A stretch of 64,000 nt of DNA from Laccaria trichodermophora (taxonomy: Eukaryota; Basidiomycota; Agaricomycetes; Agaricales; Hydnangiaceae), in the NCBI GenBank assembly GCA_018417955.1, contig JACTVC010000019.1, forward strand, positions 868,001 through 932,000, given 5' to 3'. Below the pieces are notes generated by a model. That model saw only the letters and a list, made by a program, of their open reading frames with translations. It ran no database searches and was not told where the DNA came from. Position numbers and translations under genes: made by a program. Shown piece by piece: positions 10,350 to 21,160 of this stretch (its first letter is position 1; each line of letters begins with the position of its first letter).

Positions 10350-11019
10350 TACAGCCCAGAACCGTTTTCCTGATGGAATACTGAGAAAACTTGTTACTTA
10401 CCCCAACTCAGCTAATATGACATGCATGAAAGCTGCAATTATTGAAATCCCAAAAAGCAAGATTCAACTATCCGATTTACCTCCAAAATTTTGTATTCTA
10501 GAACCAACATCTTGGTCGATATCACTTACAATAGACATTAATCCAGAAAATGAAAACTCAAAGCCAGAAAGGCATAAATTACATCGCATGCAAGCAGGCT
10601 TCCAGCCAGGATTTGCGGTTACAGGTCAAAGTGCACAAGGAAAGACACTGCCAGTAGTACTGTCATTCTTACACCTTGGCAAATTCTCTGCATATGTTTC
10701 AGCATCAAGAACAAGAACAAGACATGGACTTGCAATTATCCAACCTGTGACACTTGACAACGTCAATCAACCATTACCACATGATCTTCTCTTAGAAGAC
10801 CAGTGCCATCAGGCAATGGAGCATAATACTCTTGTCAGGTATAACTTTATTAAAGGTGAAATCATAAATTTACCTGAGCCTGAATATGAAAAAAGTCACG
10901 GTATCAAAGTAGGCAAACCTACTTTTTCAAGTAAGAATGAAAATTATCTCAAACGTAAAGCAGACAATGTAAAGATCAATGACAGGGATATCAAAAAAAG
11001 AAGAAAGCAAAATGCTTAG
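10350..11019 (+). pseudogene. Helitron helicase, C-terminal part
   Basis: The frame runs from about 10350 to TAG 11017-11019. It contains LPPKFCILEPTSW followed by MQAGFQPGFAVTGQSAQGKTL, the late helicase motif (AxTxxKSQGxTL-like) of Helitron proteins, then SAYVSASRTRTRHGLAI and a Lys/Arg-rich tail. It belongs to the same polyprotein as the upstream segments. AT-rich composition contrasts with the citrate synthase gene that follows. Confidence 0.85.
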
Positions 11020-11048
11020 ATAACAAACAAAAAAAGAGTCGGGGACCG

Positions 11049-11069
11049 GGCGGGCTCGCCCGCCGCTAA
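11049..11069 (+). repeat. Helitron 3' terminal hairpin and CTAA end
   Basis: GGCGGGC (11049-11055) pairs with GCCCGCC (11058-11064) across a two-base TC centre. One base later comes CTAA (11066-11069), matching the CTRR end of Helitrons. It lies 30 bp after the helicase stop codon. The hairpin-to-end spacing is shorter than usual. Confidence 0.75.
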
Positions 11070-11204
11070 AGCATTACATAATGAATAAACTGGTTCGGAG
11101 AGACCCGCTGTTTAAACTTTTTCGTCACTGACCGGAATTCCACCCAGGCTTGTTCCTTTACACCATCCTCTTCCGCGTCTTTTCTTCCCAATACTCTGTT
11201 CCTC

Positions 11205-13096
11205 ATGGCTGCACCAGTACGGTCCCTCCTCAAGGTGAATTGGGACTTCTTAGCTGCTTCCTAGAACTACTGACTGACTTTCTTTACTAGTCGCGTCCTT
11301 CTCTGCTACGAACGGCAGTCCCTGCCATTCGTTTTTCGTCGACTTCCTCAAAATCAGTTTCACTGAAGGAACGTCTTGCAGAGCTCATTCCTGCTGAAAT
11401 TGAAAACGTTCGTTCGAGCAAATCCTTCATGGACACTATCTCACTCTTCACAACTTTATTAGGTCAAGGCCACTCGCGCTGAACATGGCAAAAAAGCCTT
11501 TGGTCCTGTTGTGGTTGACCAGCTCTATGGGTACGACATTTTCCTCTCTTCAGCTATATTTTCTTACATTTTTTTTTTTTTTTTTTTTTGCTCCAGTGGT
11601 ATGAGAGGTCTTCCTGCCCTCATCTGGGATGGTTCCGTTTTGGATGCGGGTATGTTGCTTTATCCCAGCCCTCCCTGAATCCGTATTGATGTGACCAAGA
11701 GGAGGGAATCCGCTTCCGTGGGAAAACTATCCCAGAATGCCAGGCGCTCTTGCCCAAGGCACCAGGAGGATCGGAACCTTTGCCCGAAGCCCTCTTTTGG
11801 CTTTTGGTCACTGGTGAGGTTCCTACTCAAGAGCAGGTGACCGAACTTTCAAAAGATTGGGCGGCTCGCTCCGCCATTCCTGAGTTCGTGGAAGAAATTC
11901 TGGATCGATGCCCCCCCACACTCCATCCCATGAGTCAATTCAGTTTGGCTGTGACAGCTGTAAGTCCTCTCCCTTTCTGGTACAGTTTTGCCAGACAAAG
12001 TTGTTATGTTTAGTTGAATCACGATTCCGCATTTGCCAAAGCCTATCAAGCTGGCGTTTCAAAAAAAGAGTACTGGGGGCCAACGTTTGAGGACTCAATG
12101 GACCTGTAAGTGATCAACACTTCGTATCATTCTTTCACTACTATGTCCTTCCTTTAGCATTGCCAAGCTACCCAATATTGCTGGTCGCATCTACCGCAAT
12201 GTTTTCGGTCAAGGTAAACTGCCAGCCATCGACCCCTCCAAGGATTATTCCCATAATCTTGCTACTCTCCTGGGATTCGGCGAGAATCATGGCTTTGTTG
12301 AACTTTTGCGCCTCTACCTCACCATCCATAGGTATGGTTTTTTGCCTTTCGCATCAAACTATAATGTAATAACCATCCCTATAGTGATCACGAGGGCGGA
12401 AACGTCTCGGCCCATACTGGCAAATTGGTTGGCTCTGCTCTTTCAGATCCCTTCCTTGCATACGGAGCAGCTTTGAACGGTCTAGCTGGGCCTTTGCACG
12501 GCCTTGCAAACCAAGAAGTTCTGATTTGGCTTCGAAAGATGCAGGCCAAGATTGGTGAAGATGCCTCTGACGAGGCAGTGAAGGAGTACATTTGGTCGAC
12601 TCTCAAGGCTGGTCAGGTGGTTCCAGGTTACGGTCATGCTGTTTTGAGGAAGACCGACCCTCGGTATACCGCTCAGCGCGAGTTTGCCTTAAAGCACTTG
12701 CCTGAAGATAAGTTGTTCAAACTCGTGGGTCAAATTTACAATCTTGTCCCAGATATTCTACTCGAGGTCAGCAATTTCCAATCCCCGCTCCATCATTGAC
12801 TTACACCACTACAGGCTGGCAAAGCCAAGAACCCTTGGCCCAATGTCGATGCTCATTCTGGCGTTCTTCTGACATACTATGGCCTTGATCAAATGCAATT
12901 CTACACTGTTCTCTTCGGAGTGTCTCGTGCGTTCGGTGTTGCTGCTCAGTTGATTTGGGATCGTGCTCTTGGTGCTCGTGCGTATACGCCTTTCCTGCCC
13001 TCTTTCTGTGTGGCTGACGGAAATGTCATAGCATTGGAGCGTCCGAAATCATACTCAACCGCTGCCATCCAAAAGATTTTCAAGGATAAGTCTTAA
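11205..13096 (+). CDS. CIT1: Citrate synthase, mitochondrial
   Basis: Condenses acetyl-CoA and oxaloacetate in the TCA cycle. Ten exons: 11205-11234, 11291-11407, 11463-11530, 11597-11649, 11700-11959, 12014-12105, 12158-12331, 12385-12766, 12815-12977 and 13032-13096. They sum to 1404 nt (467 residues), the normal family length. The N-terminus is Arg/Ser-rich with few acids, as expected of a mitochondrial presequence. Catalytic residues are visible: His in [10 protein letters not shown], His in [14 protein letters not shown], Asp in [10 protein letters not shown]. The first intron follows ten codons. Intron 3 contains about 22 consecutive T before its acceptor, and intron 2 has a weak donor (GTTCGT). 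The start codon lies 135 bp from the Helitron 3' end, so the native promoter is displaced or replaced. Confidence 0.96.
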
Positions 13097-13277
13097 CTTA
13101 CCTATCATCAAGTAGAGCGTGCCGAGTACATAGTAATCTGTTATCTTATTTTCTAATGAGTACATGAATCTCATGCATGTCGAACTCGAGTTTTTGAACG
13201 ATATCGATGAAGTTGAAGTTTGGTCAATAGTTTATGTTGAAAAATAAATGCTGTCACGCTCCAACTGCTAACTCACA

Positions 13278-14084
13278 ATGTCAGATGTGCGGGCACTACT
13301 CAAGGCCAAGCGTCAAGAAACCCAAATTTCTCATCCTTACGCAGCTTACAGCCAATCTGGGCAGCTGAAATGCTCGGTTTGCGGCTCTCTCGTGAAACAT
13401 GCATCTGCATGGGAAGGTCATCTAGGCAGCAAAGCCCATCGAACCAACGTGGCACGCTTGAAACAAGAGTTGGAGAGATCAGCCGCCAAAGCACGCGAAG
13501 ACGAAGACAGAGGGCAGGATTCGGATACGCAAGGCAAACGAAAAGCCAGCGAACACGATGTCGACATGGACGCAGAGGCAAAGAGGAGAAAGGTTGAGGG
13601 AGCGCCCTCGTCATCAAACGGCTTTCCAGCCGACTTTTTCTCTGATCCCACTCGAGCTCCTGAGTCCTTTGCTGCGGGCTCGGAGGACGAGGACGACGAA
13701 GCACCACCACCACCACCACCAACGCAGCCGACCCTTGCTATCGACTTGGAATATGAGCGTTTTCAACGCGAATTGTTGCAACTCGATCAAGAGAGACATC
13801 GTGAAACGTATGACCGTGCTACCATATTCGTTGAAGCTGTTCCTGCTTCTACGGAGATTGAAGGTTTCCCTGCAGAGGCCGCGTCGGAGGAAGCCCCTGT
13901 GGTAAATCAAGTGGAAGCCAGGTTGCAGAGGGAGCAGGATGAGAAAGAACTAATTATGGATAGAGTTTTGGACGAAGAAAGGGCGCAGGAGGAGGCGGAT
14001 ATGCGAGTTGAAAGAATGAAGAAGAAAGTCGAGGATTTCAAAAAGAGAAAGGGTTTGAAAGCACACTCAAAAGTCAACGGATGA
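13278..14084 (+). CDS. ZNF830-like C2H2 zinc-finger protein
   Basis: Single-exon gene of 268 residues. A C2H2 finger is seen at about residues 32-56 (CSVCGSLVKHASAWEGHLGSKAH), the matrin/U1-like finger of ZNF830 (CCDC16). It is followed by an acidic, Ser-rich middle, a poly-Pro run, and a charged coiled coil near 170-260 ending in a Lys-rich tail. Human ZNF830 takes part in pre-mRNA splicing and DNA-damage responses. A nuclear RNA-processing role is inferred from that family. It lies 181 bp downstream of citrate synthase on the same strand and converges with COX10, leaving 58 bp between stop codons. Confidence 0.8.
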   Translation: MSDVRALLKAKRQETQISHPYAAYSQSGQLKCSVCGSLVKHASAWEGHLGSKAHRTNVARLKQELERSAAKAREDEDRGQDSDTQGKRKASEHDVDMDAEAKRRKVEGAPSSSNGFPADFFSDPTRAPESFAAGSEDEDDEAPPPPPPTQPTLAIDLEYERFQRELLQLDQERHRETYDRATIFVEAVPASTEIEGFPAEAASEEAPVVNQVEARLQREQDEKELIMDRVLDEERAQEEADMRVERMKKKVEDFKKRKGLKAHSKVNG

Positions 14085-14142
14085 TGACCTTTACCGTATG
14101 TCTGTCAAGTCAACTTTTATTTCTTTTTTAACGTGTAATAAA

Positions 14143-15384
14143 TCAAGATAGATCTACGGATGGGGATTTTGTCTCCGTGCTTTCCTCTTTCTGAGAATGT
14201 AACCCCAACCACTTGAGCCAGTCCATACCCTGCTTGTGTAGCATCATGAGACCCAGCATGACGGGAAGATACCACAGACTATGGTGCCATACTACTTTGG
14301 CCTCCTTTTCACCCCCTCGACGCCAGAATCTCCAAGCAGCTCTGACACAAATCGCGTTTGGAATGAAACTGACGAGAGCAAATGTCCACGTCGTCAGGCC
14401 TGACAAGGGAATGAGAACAGAACAAGTAGCGGTCAAAAGCAGGGTGTGGCGGAGTGAGACAAGGGCATTTTTTGCTGGTGAAAGAACAGAAAGCATGTGG
14501 TATCCAGCTTGGGCATACGATTCACGGACCATGTATGATAATGCATTAAAATGAGGAAACTGCCAGCTAAATAGCAAGATGGACAAGGCGAGAGGGGCGA
14601 GAGGATTGTCAACCAATGCGACGTTGACAGGAAGATCTGGAGTGGAGGACAAGATGGGGGGAAGGAAATATTCTATGGGGTATGAAGCGCCTGGGAGAAG
14701 CTTTCCCCCGCATGCTGTCCACCCCATTAATGGGGGCAGAGCTCCAACGACGGAACCAACCCAGGTGTTGTAAATGCTCCTCCGTTTCATCCAGGTATAA
14801 AGACCTGCATATAAAACAATGTTTGCTGCTCCCAATGCAGCCACAGTGGGGTTCACCATGGTCCAGAGAAGGCCTGGTCCTGCAATTCCGGTGGCAAGGG
14901 CAAACCCTGCAGCATGAAGCGGAGAGATGGCTCTCCGGACAAGAGGACGGGAACGGGTTCTTGCCATTTGAGCGTCAAACGGAACTTCCTGTATTTGATT
15001 GAGAGTGTTCGCAGATGCGGAACAGAGGGCGGTGCCGACTGCTGTTGAGAGCAACATAGGGATTGTGGTTGGGAGTGGGGAGAGTGCTACACCAGACATT
15101 GCAGTGAGAACTACAAGGAAGGTAAGCCTGGATTTTGATAGCTGGGCGTAAACTTTAAGGAGACGGCGAGGAGTGAGTACCTCAACGCTCTTAAAGGCGG
15201 AGAGAGGCGGTGGAACTTGGGCTTCGAGGGGACCCTTAATAGGAGGGTAAGATTTTGAAGGAAGCCATTGAGAGTTGTGAAAGAAAAAGGAAGTAAAGAG
15301 AGAATTAGACACAGTTGACTGCCGTCGAATAGAACAATGAACGGAGCATCGAGTAGAACATCGAGCAAAGGAGTTTACGATCAT
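14143..15384 (-). CDS. COX10: Protohaem IX farnesyltransferase (haem O synthase)
   Basis: Transfers farnesyl to haem b to make haem O for cytochrome c oxidase, in the mitochondrial inner membrane. Intronless, 413 residues. Residues 1-75 are Arg/Ser-rich, as in a presequence. UbiA prenyltransferase motifs follow: SKSRLTFLVVLTAMSG, then NTLNQIQEVPFDAQMARTRSRPL, carrying the Asn/Asp metal-diphosphate motif, and YTWMKRRSIYNTWVGSVVGALPP. About seven to nine hydrophobic helices follow. It is transcribed away from the U1-70K gene; the two ATGs are 92 bp apart. Confidence 0.95.
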   Translation of the reverse strand: MIVNSFARCSTRCSVHCSIRRQSTVSNSLFTSFFFHNSQWLPSKSYPPIKGPLEAQVPPPLSAFKSVEVLTPRRLLKVYAQLSKSRLTFLVVLTAMSGVALSPLPTTIPMLLSTAVGTALCSASANTLNQIQEVPFDAQMARTRSRPLVRRAISPLHAAGFALATGIAGPGLLWTMVNPTVAALGAANIVLYAGLYTWMKRRSIYNTWVGSVVGALPPLMGWTACGGKLLPGASYPIEYFLPPILSSTPDLPVNVALVDNPLAPLALSILLFSWQFPHFNALSYMVRESYAQAGYHMLSVLSPAKNALVSLRHTLLLTATCSVLIPLSGLTTWTFALVSFIPNAICVRAAWRFWRRGGEKEAKVVWHHSLWYLPVMLGLMMLHKQGMDWLKWLGLHSQKEESTETKSPSVDLS

Positions 15385-15476
15385 CGACGGCGGCGACGAG
15401 GAACAGACAGGTCGGAGTTTAAATTCATACTTGAACTACACCTGTACATACCTATCCTTATTCCCTTCCCTTTAAA
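15385..15476. promoter_or_regulatory. Bidirectional promoter of COX10 and U1-70K
   Basis: Only 92 bp separate the divergent start codons. The interval has an AT-rich patch (AGTTTAAATTCATAC) in the middle and a pyrimidine-rich tract before the U1-70K ATG. It must hold both 5' UTRs and the core promoters, unless these extend into the coding regions. No defined factor site was identified. Confidence 0.6.
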
Positions 15477-16959
15477 ATGCCTGGCACCCATCTCCTTCCG
15501 CCTAATCTTCTCAAACTCTTCGCTCCCAGACCGCCTCTCCCATACGCTCGTCCTGTCGACAAAGACATTGACCGCATTCGCACAAAACACGTCAATGGTG
15601 TAGCTCAAATTCTTGCACAGCTCAAGGAAGCAAACACAGACTCTCTCATTTCTTCCGGAACAGCGGAGGCCATGGAGGAGGGAGAAGAGCCCTTGTTTAC
15701 CCATGCAGAAGAAATCAAAAGGCAGATCCGACGCGAAGAGCGCAAGGCCAAAAAGACAGAAGAGTTCAAGCTTGCGAAATCATCTTGTGAGTTCTAACCC
15801 AGCCTACAAATCTTATTTCTGACCCTTCTTAAGACAAGCCTGCCGACGATCCAGAGGCTGTTGGCGATCCCTATAAAACACTGTTTATCTCACGCCTGGT
15901 AGGCGTCGTTCCTGCCCTTCTCTCACTTACCCTCCTGACATTATTTTATTTGTTTATTAGCATAAAACGGCTACAGAGACAGACCTACGGCGTGAGTTTG
16001 AAGGGTATGGTACCATAGAACGAGTCAGAATCGTTCGCGACAAAAAGGGTCGCAGCCGTGGCTACGCATTCATCGTTTACGAACGAGAACGTGACATGAA
16101 AGGTACAATTTTTCATCAGTTTTCTCCGGTTTCAATCCAGCTGATACATTCTTAAAAGCCGCGTATAAGGAGTCCGACGGCTTGCACATCATGGGAAAAC
16201 GAATTCTCGTCGACGTGGAGCGTGGGCGGACAGTACGAGGTTGGAAACCTCGTCGTCTTGGAGGAGGCCTTGGTGGCCGTCCAAAGCGCGTCGTCGAAGC
16301 TGCTCCCGTAGTGGCTCCACCCATGAGGGGCGGCTTTCGGGGCGGAATGGGAGGTGGGAGAGGATTTGGAGACAGAGGGGGTGGATTCAGGGGTGGTCGT
16401 GGCGGCTTTGGCGGTGGTCGTGGTGGCTTTGGTGGAGATCGTGATCGAGGCGGGGGCTTTGGAGGTGACAGAGGCGGGTTTGGCGGCGACAGAGGCGGGT
16501 TTGGCGGCGACAGAGGTGGATTTGGAGGTGACAGAGGTAGCTTTGGTGGTGACAGAGGGGGAGGAGGAGGGTTCAGGGGAGGATTCGGAGGCGGAGGTGA
16601 TGGTTTCAGAGGTGGGTCCGGTGGCGGCGGATTCCGTGGACGAGACGATTTTGGTGGAGGAGGGGGCTTCAGGTAACCAGGACCATCATCCACTTGATTG
16701 CTCCCTTTTGCTAATTTTTTTTTTGCTTAGGGGTGGGCGGGGCGGTGGCATCGGTTATCAAGGAAGCAATGGTTTTGCTGATGGTCACTCAAACAGCTTT
16801 GGAGGACCTCCACCACACGGCGCCCCAGGTGGATTTTCAGGTCCGCCTGGAGGAGGTATGCCTGGTGGATTCGGTGGAAGCGGAGGATTCCGAGGGGATC
16901 TCAAACGTGAAGGCTCAGGCGGCTTCGATGAAAGAGACCCCAAGCGGCCACGATACTAG
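15477..16959 (+). CDS. SNRNP70: U1 snRNP 70 kDa protein
   Basis: Binds stem-loop I of U1 snRNA and helps define 5' splice sites. Five exons: 15477-15786, 15834-15898, 15961-16102, 16159-16672 and 16731-16959, giving 1260 nt (419 residues). The N-terminal U1-70K signature ([17 protein letters not shown]) is followed by a basic helix, then one RRM with RNP2 TLFISRL and RNP1 SRGYAFIVY, then [28 protein letters not shown]. The C-terminus is replaced by a long Gly/Arg/Phe region with repeats of GGFGGDRG (about 16440-16560), unlike the RS/RE tail of animals. The GGF repeats look recently duplicated and may vary in number. It shares a 92-bp promoter region with COX10. Confidence 0.93.
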
Positions 16960-18660
16960 GTTAAGCGTCTGTGATGAAGGTATATTTTACCTGGCTTGCT
17001 TCTCGTTCCTTCTTCAAGCCAAGGTGGGCTTGACGGAAGCCACTTGGCTCTCGTATTATGGTTTGGGTGCAAGTATCTTTTGTTTTTAGTATCCTTTTCA
17101 TGTCTTTTGTGCGTAAGTATCATAACTTATTCAAGGCTATGGGTAGGAAAGCATATCTTGCCGTTTCAATCTCAATGATTGCCTTCTAGCTTCATACATT
17201 GGCCGCTTATCCGTCTTTTAGATGTGCAACTGCGACGACGTAAATGTAACTGCTGACAGCAAAAGGCTGCCTTCGCATAGACACAAGTGACCGTGTGAGG
17301 CAAGCTGGTTACCAGTACTCTGACTTCTTTACACTTGGCCGCCGTTTAGTGCTGACATAGTGATTTTACAGTCGGACTTTCCCCATCCATATGTTACTGG
17401 TCAGTCAAAATTGTCCAACTCCATACCCTAGTACATAGCTGCAGAGAGTCACAACTCTCTGTAATTACACTTCTTGTGTTGTGGAATGTGATGCATCCAA
17501 AATGCATGGTAATGATATAAATCCTTGCTCTCCACAGGGTTTACAGGGTTTTTCAGGGTCCATGAAACGAGCAAGAACCGTCAAGGAGCTTCGTGCCTGC
17601 ACTCTTATCCAAACTCAAAAAAATCCCTTGAGGGACGCCTTCTCGGGTTGCAATACCGTGTGCATAGTCAATCCCAGGCAGGTCGAGCATAGAACCTCTA
17701 TTTCATTCATTGGTTGGAAAAGGGGACTTCGCCGCCGGAACTCAGCCCTCAGGCCACAGGGACTGGTCTTCCTTTTGCAAATGCTTGCAGATGCACTGGA
17801 CAGTGCATCTGCAACGCACATGGTAACCGCTTCCGGGGTGACTTGTCCACCCTAGTCTACCCTAGTCCGGATCCTCACAAGCTCAAATCTTTCCCATTGT
17901 CCCCAGCAGCCAATCCGCTCTCCTGAACCCGTTCAGAGTATTGAATATTGTATAATGGCTGCCCTGCCCGTGATTCAGATTCTACCTCTGTCACATCTCT
18001 GAGGGCTCTTCGCTGCTCTTTCTTGTGGAACGGTTTGCAAAGCACGGAACTGGAATGACGTATATAACTCCCTCGGTGCAAGAACTCACATTGGCCCCGT
18101 GAGGTCTCCAATTCTTCGCGGCGGCGGCTGCGCCACTAAACCGACTATATGTCATCGCGGTGACACATGGCTTTTCGATGTTGGGCGCCGAGATCCCATC
18201 TTGCAATCTGCCAAGACGGAAGGGGAAGACCTCCTAACACGTCGCTTCAACCATAACATTTCTTTTTTCGCCAGTATGGCATCTGATAATGTTGCGCAAG
18301 AAGTACCTACGGCTACCTCGTTCTAGCTCGTTCTCCACGCCAAACGTCTCGATGACTCTCGATGACTTCAGGTTACCTTGCCACCACAAAATTCTTTCTG
18401 GCCGTTCCTAGATCTGATCGAGGCCAATGGTAAGATTGTTTCAACTCTAACTACTTTCGCCGTTTTCGGCTGAGCCACCTCCACTGTATCCCATTCACTC
18501 TCTTTCTTTCAAGTTTCTCCACCTCGTCAAAGCTGTCGTTTCTTTTTCTTTCTGTTACATCTGTGTATTCTCTTTCGTCTTTGCTAATATCTCCTCCTAC
18601 TGTTTGATCTCCCTCTTCCACTCTGCATTTCCCCTCATTTTTAATAACCTGGCTACCGTT
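16960..18660. other. 1.7-kb intergenic interval
   Basis: No supported gene. Small open frames (for example 17481-17855) have no recognisable product. It contains a perfect 14-bp-arm palindrome at 17785-17814, and from about 18480 to 18640 a pyrimidine-rich promoter or leader of the homeobox gene. Confidence 0.5.
17785..17814. repeat. Perfect inverted repeat, 14-bp arms
   Basis: TTGCAGATGCACTG, two bases GA, then CAGTGCATCTGCAA. Every arm base pairs. It stands alone in non-coding DNA about 1 kb upstream of the homeobox gene start. Function unknown. Confidence 0.85.
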
Positions 18661-18764
18661 TACACGCCCAGGTCCTCCGTCTGGTATTTCAAGCCATCAA
18701 GTAAGTTGCTTCCATTGTTTTGTTCGGAAGCTAACCGTTTGCGTTCTTTGTAGTCGGAGACCAT

Positions 18765-20256
18765 ATGGCTCGCCATGAACCATATCCCATACTCGATATG
18801 CGTTCCCGCAGGGCATCCCTTCATCTCGACGCTGCTGCCGTCGTACACAAGTCTGACGAGGACCGTAGCAGCGATGGTTCACCCACTTCTGCCATCACAT
18901 TCCGTTCCCCAACAACAATTTCTTTTGACAATCATCAATCTCCTCAGGAATTGGATAGAGTGAAGAGTGAAGACGAACGGGAACTAGCTTCAGGTCCTAT
19001 ACGGTTCCGATCAGGATCGAGCGCAAAATCTGATACAGAGAAACGCAAACGTTCTCGGGTTACGCAAGAGCAGCTTGCACACTTAGAACAATATTTCAAA
19101 GCTGATCGCTGCCCCACTGCCACACGAAGACGCGAGATCAGTGAGCAATTGGGTATGCAAGAGCGTCAGACGCAGATATGGTTTCAGAATCGGTAAGAGT
19201 CATGTTAGTTATCCCCTGTACCCTTCTGAGCACGTACACTGTTAGCCGTGCAAAAGCAAAGCTGCAAGAGGGTAAACAGTCGAGCGTCACCGAAGTTTCT
19301 GAGCCGTCGCCAGATACCCCGCCTGAGCTTTCAACTGGCTTCGAGGCGGAACTTTATAACCTGATACACGAAGATGGACGTGAGCATCTTTTCATCTCTA
19401 TAAAGGACTTGATTCAACCTCTGTCTACGTTATTCTAGCGGTGACCATCATTCCCTGCACGGATTTATCCATAGGATCGTGGAGGCGCATCGCCACCCAG
19501 ACTGACAAGCATGCTTTACTGGCATACGTTTGCGAAGTTAAGCGTTGTCTAACCTGGTACATCAAGTCGGCTGGATATGGGTTTAAAATGGAGATACCCT
19601 TCAACACCATCATCAACACCGATTTCCAGAACGCAGCCCCAGGTTCTGGAATGGCATCTTTCATCTTGTCCCAGCCGCCTGTTTTTTATCTGGAGCATGT
19701 ATCCTCTAGTTCTCCGGCTGAACGTTTGTGGAAGAACTGTGCTGACTGGACTGAGGGTCGGCAGGCCACGCACATCCTGCGGCACACGCTCATCGGGTCT
19801 GCAGTTCAGCTAAACCATCTCTTGCGAGACCTCAACACTGGGTCAGTGGGATCAGAGATAACCCTTTACCATCCGTCGGCCTATCAAAAACCAGCTCAGC
19901 CGTCTCCCCCGATAGCACTTCCTACACCACCGTTGGCGCCATACGGCCATTCGGCCCCTGTGAACGCGGAACGGTTCTGGAAACGCACAGAATTCAGTCC
20001 GCCAAACCTAGAGTCTTTCTATGGTGCCGATGGGACTCGCCAAATACCGCAACGTATTGAACCGCGGACATCGCGTTCTCCTCATTCTCCACCTTACAAT
20101 GAATATCACCACCAAAACTATACCTCCCCCCATTACGGAGATGGGCCCATTTTACAGCGACGCTCAGCTTCTTACTCTGTCCAGTCTATCTCCCTTCCAT
20201 ACGGCAGTGGCCTTCTTCCGCAACAATTCGATCAGGATTTTGAGCATAATGCATAA
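18765..20256 (+). CDS. Homeodomain transcription factor, Phx1-like
   Basis: Three coding exons (18765 to about 19192, about 19247-19379 and 19439-20256). A probable 5'-UTR intron at 18701-18753 lies just before the ATG. The homeodomain spans about residues 90-150: KRKRSRVTQEQLAHLE opens it, and helix 3 IWFQNR|RAKAKL is split by an intron. A conserved block follows (IGSWRRIA...CLTWYI...GYGFKMEIPFNTI...SQPPVFYLE), a type I associate with fungal Phx1-like factors, then a Pro/Ser-rich tail. Fungal members regulate stationary-phase survival or fruiting. Which one this is cannot be decided from sequence. Confidence 0.85.
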
Positions 20257-20633
20257 CACTCTCCCGCTCACGCAAATTTTCATTCTTTTTAGCAGTCACC
20301 ATCAATAATCCACGAACCTTACTGCCTCACGAGGCGCAGCGAATAAATTCACCGCAACATATACAGTCAGCTCATCACATCCTACACCTGGGGCAGTTGG
20401 TAATATGAAGTTTATCACCTTACACACCTCCCGTCCGTAGAAATAAATTTCCTCCGGTCGCACTAATTTCTTTGTATGTATATTTTACCCCGCACACGTA
20501 CGTAGACAGCGCGTCTTGAATACTTATGTAGTTAATCTAGTTTTAATCAAAGGAATCGGGGATTCTGAAGTCCTGGCCTTCAGAGGTGAGACGGGAATTT
20601 AATCCGTTCAAGGTCGGCAAATGAAACCTCCTC
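20257..20633. other. 3' intergenic region between convergent genes
   Basis: It lies between the homeobox gene (plus) and TIM13 (minus). It is AT-rich with no open frame, and presumably holds both 3' UTRs. Confidence 0.5.
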
Positions 20634-21160
20634 TTAATTGAAGGCAGTTACTTGTTGATTCTCCAGACGGTCCCTGCTGATTCTTGACATGTAGGTTCGG
20701 CTGACGACGTTGACTGAGGCAGGGGTTAGGGAGAACAAAAGACGCCAGTTCAAAGGGGGTCTCTTACATGCATCCATGTAACGATCCATACACCTTGATA
20801 GGCACGCCTGGAAGCAGTATATATTTTAGCGAAAAAAGTCAATGTGCTAACTTCGCACCAACCTGTTCATAGCTAGACAGTGATGAACTTGGACTCGGGA
20901 CGCACTTCGTGAAACACCGCTCGGTGCTTGACTTGATAAAGGTGGTCAAGAGCCGGATTCAAAGAGCAAACGCGAAACCCATACATTCATAAGAACCTGG
21001 GCATTGGCCAATGCAATTTGGTTGCGCACATTCCTCATTACTGCCTCCTTCTGGGCAGCCATATCTGGCGGGAAATGACATGAGCAATAAATATTGAAGA
21101 TAAATGAGCAGTACCTGAAGGAGCGGCAGAGGACGAGGAGGAGCCCAAGAAATCTGGCAT
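20634..21160 (-). CDS. TIM13: Small Tim protein of the mitochondrial intermembrane space
   Basis: With Tim8, chaperones hydrophobic precursors across the intermembrane space. Five exons on the minus strand: 21115-21160, 20985-21064, 20863-20931, 20768-20807 and 20634-20713. They total 315 nt (104 residues). The twin CX3C motif is intact, each pair split from the other by an intron: CFTKC in exon 3 and CLSRC in exon 4. QIALANAQ and MDRYMDA...VVSRTYMSRI flank them, as in Tim13. It diverges from JJJ1 with 76 bp between start codons. Confidence 0.93.

Larger units (their letters stand above)
1432..11069 (+). mobile_element. 5'-truncated, inactivated Helitron with nested insertions
   Basis: A rolling-circle transposon copy. 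It consists of an AT-rich Rep/helicase polyprotein frame (segments 1432-4856, 8716-about 9615 and about 10350-11019) and a 3' hairpin followed by CTAA at 11049-11069. It is interrupted by an LTR retroelement (4857-8715) and by a second insert of about 730 bp. Without the inserts the preserved element would be about 5.0 kb. The 5' end lacks the usual N-terminal part of the protein, so the left boundary given is only where homology becomes visible. The base after CTAA is A, not the T usual at Helitron insertion sites, so the exact end is provisional. The copy cannot be autonomous. Confidence 0.85.

Noticed and set aside
16070..16693. 207-codon Pro-rich minus frame opposite U1-70K
   Set aside because: Artefact of the GGN-rich repeat on the plus strand, read as poly-Pro on the complement.
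17481..17855. 124-codon plus-strand open frame in the 1.7-kb gap
   Set aside because: No recognisable domain, overlaps other frames, includes the palindrome, and has no splice partners; treated as chance.
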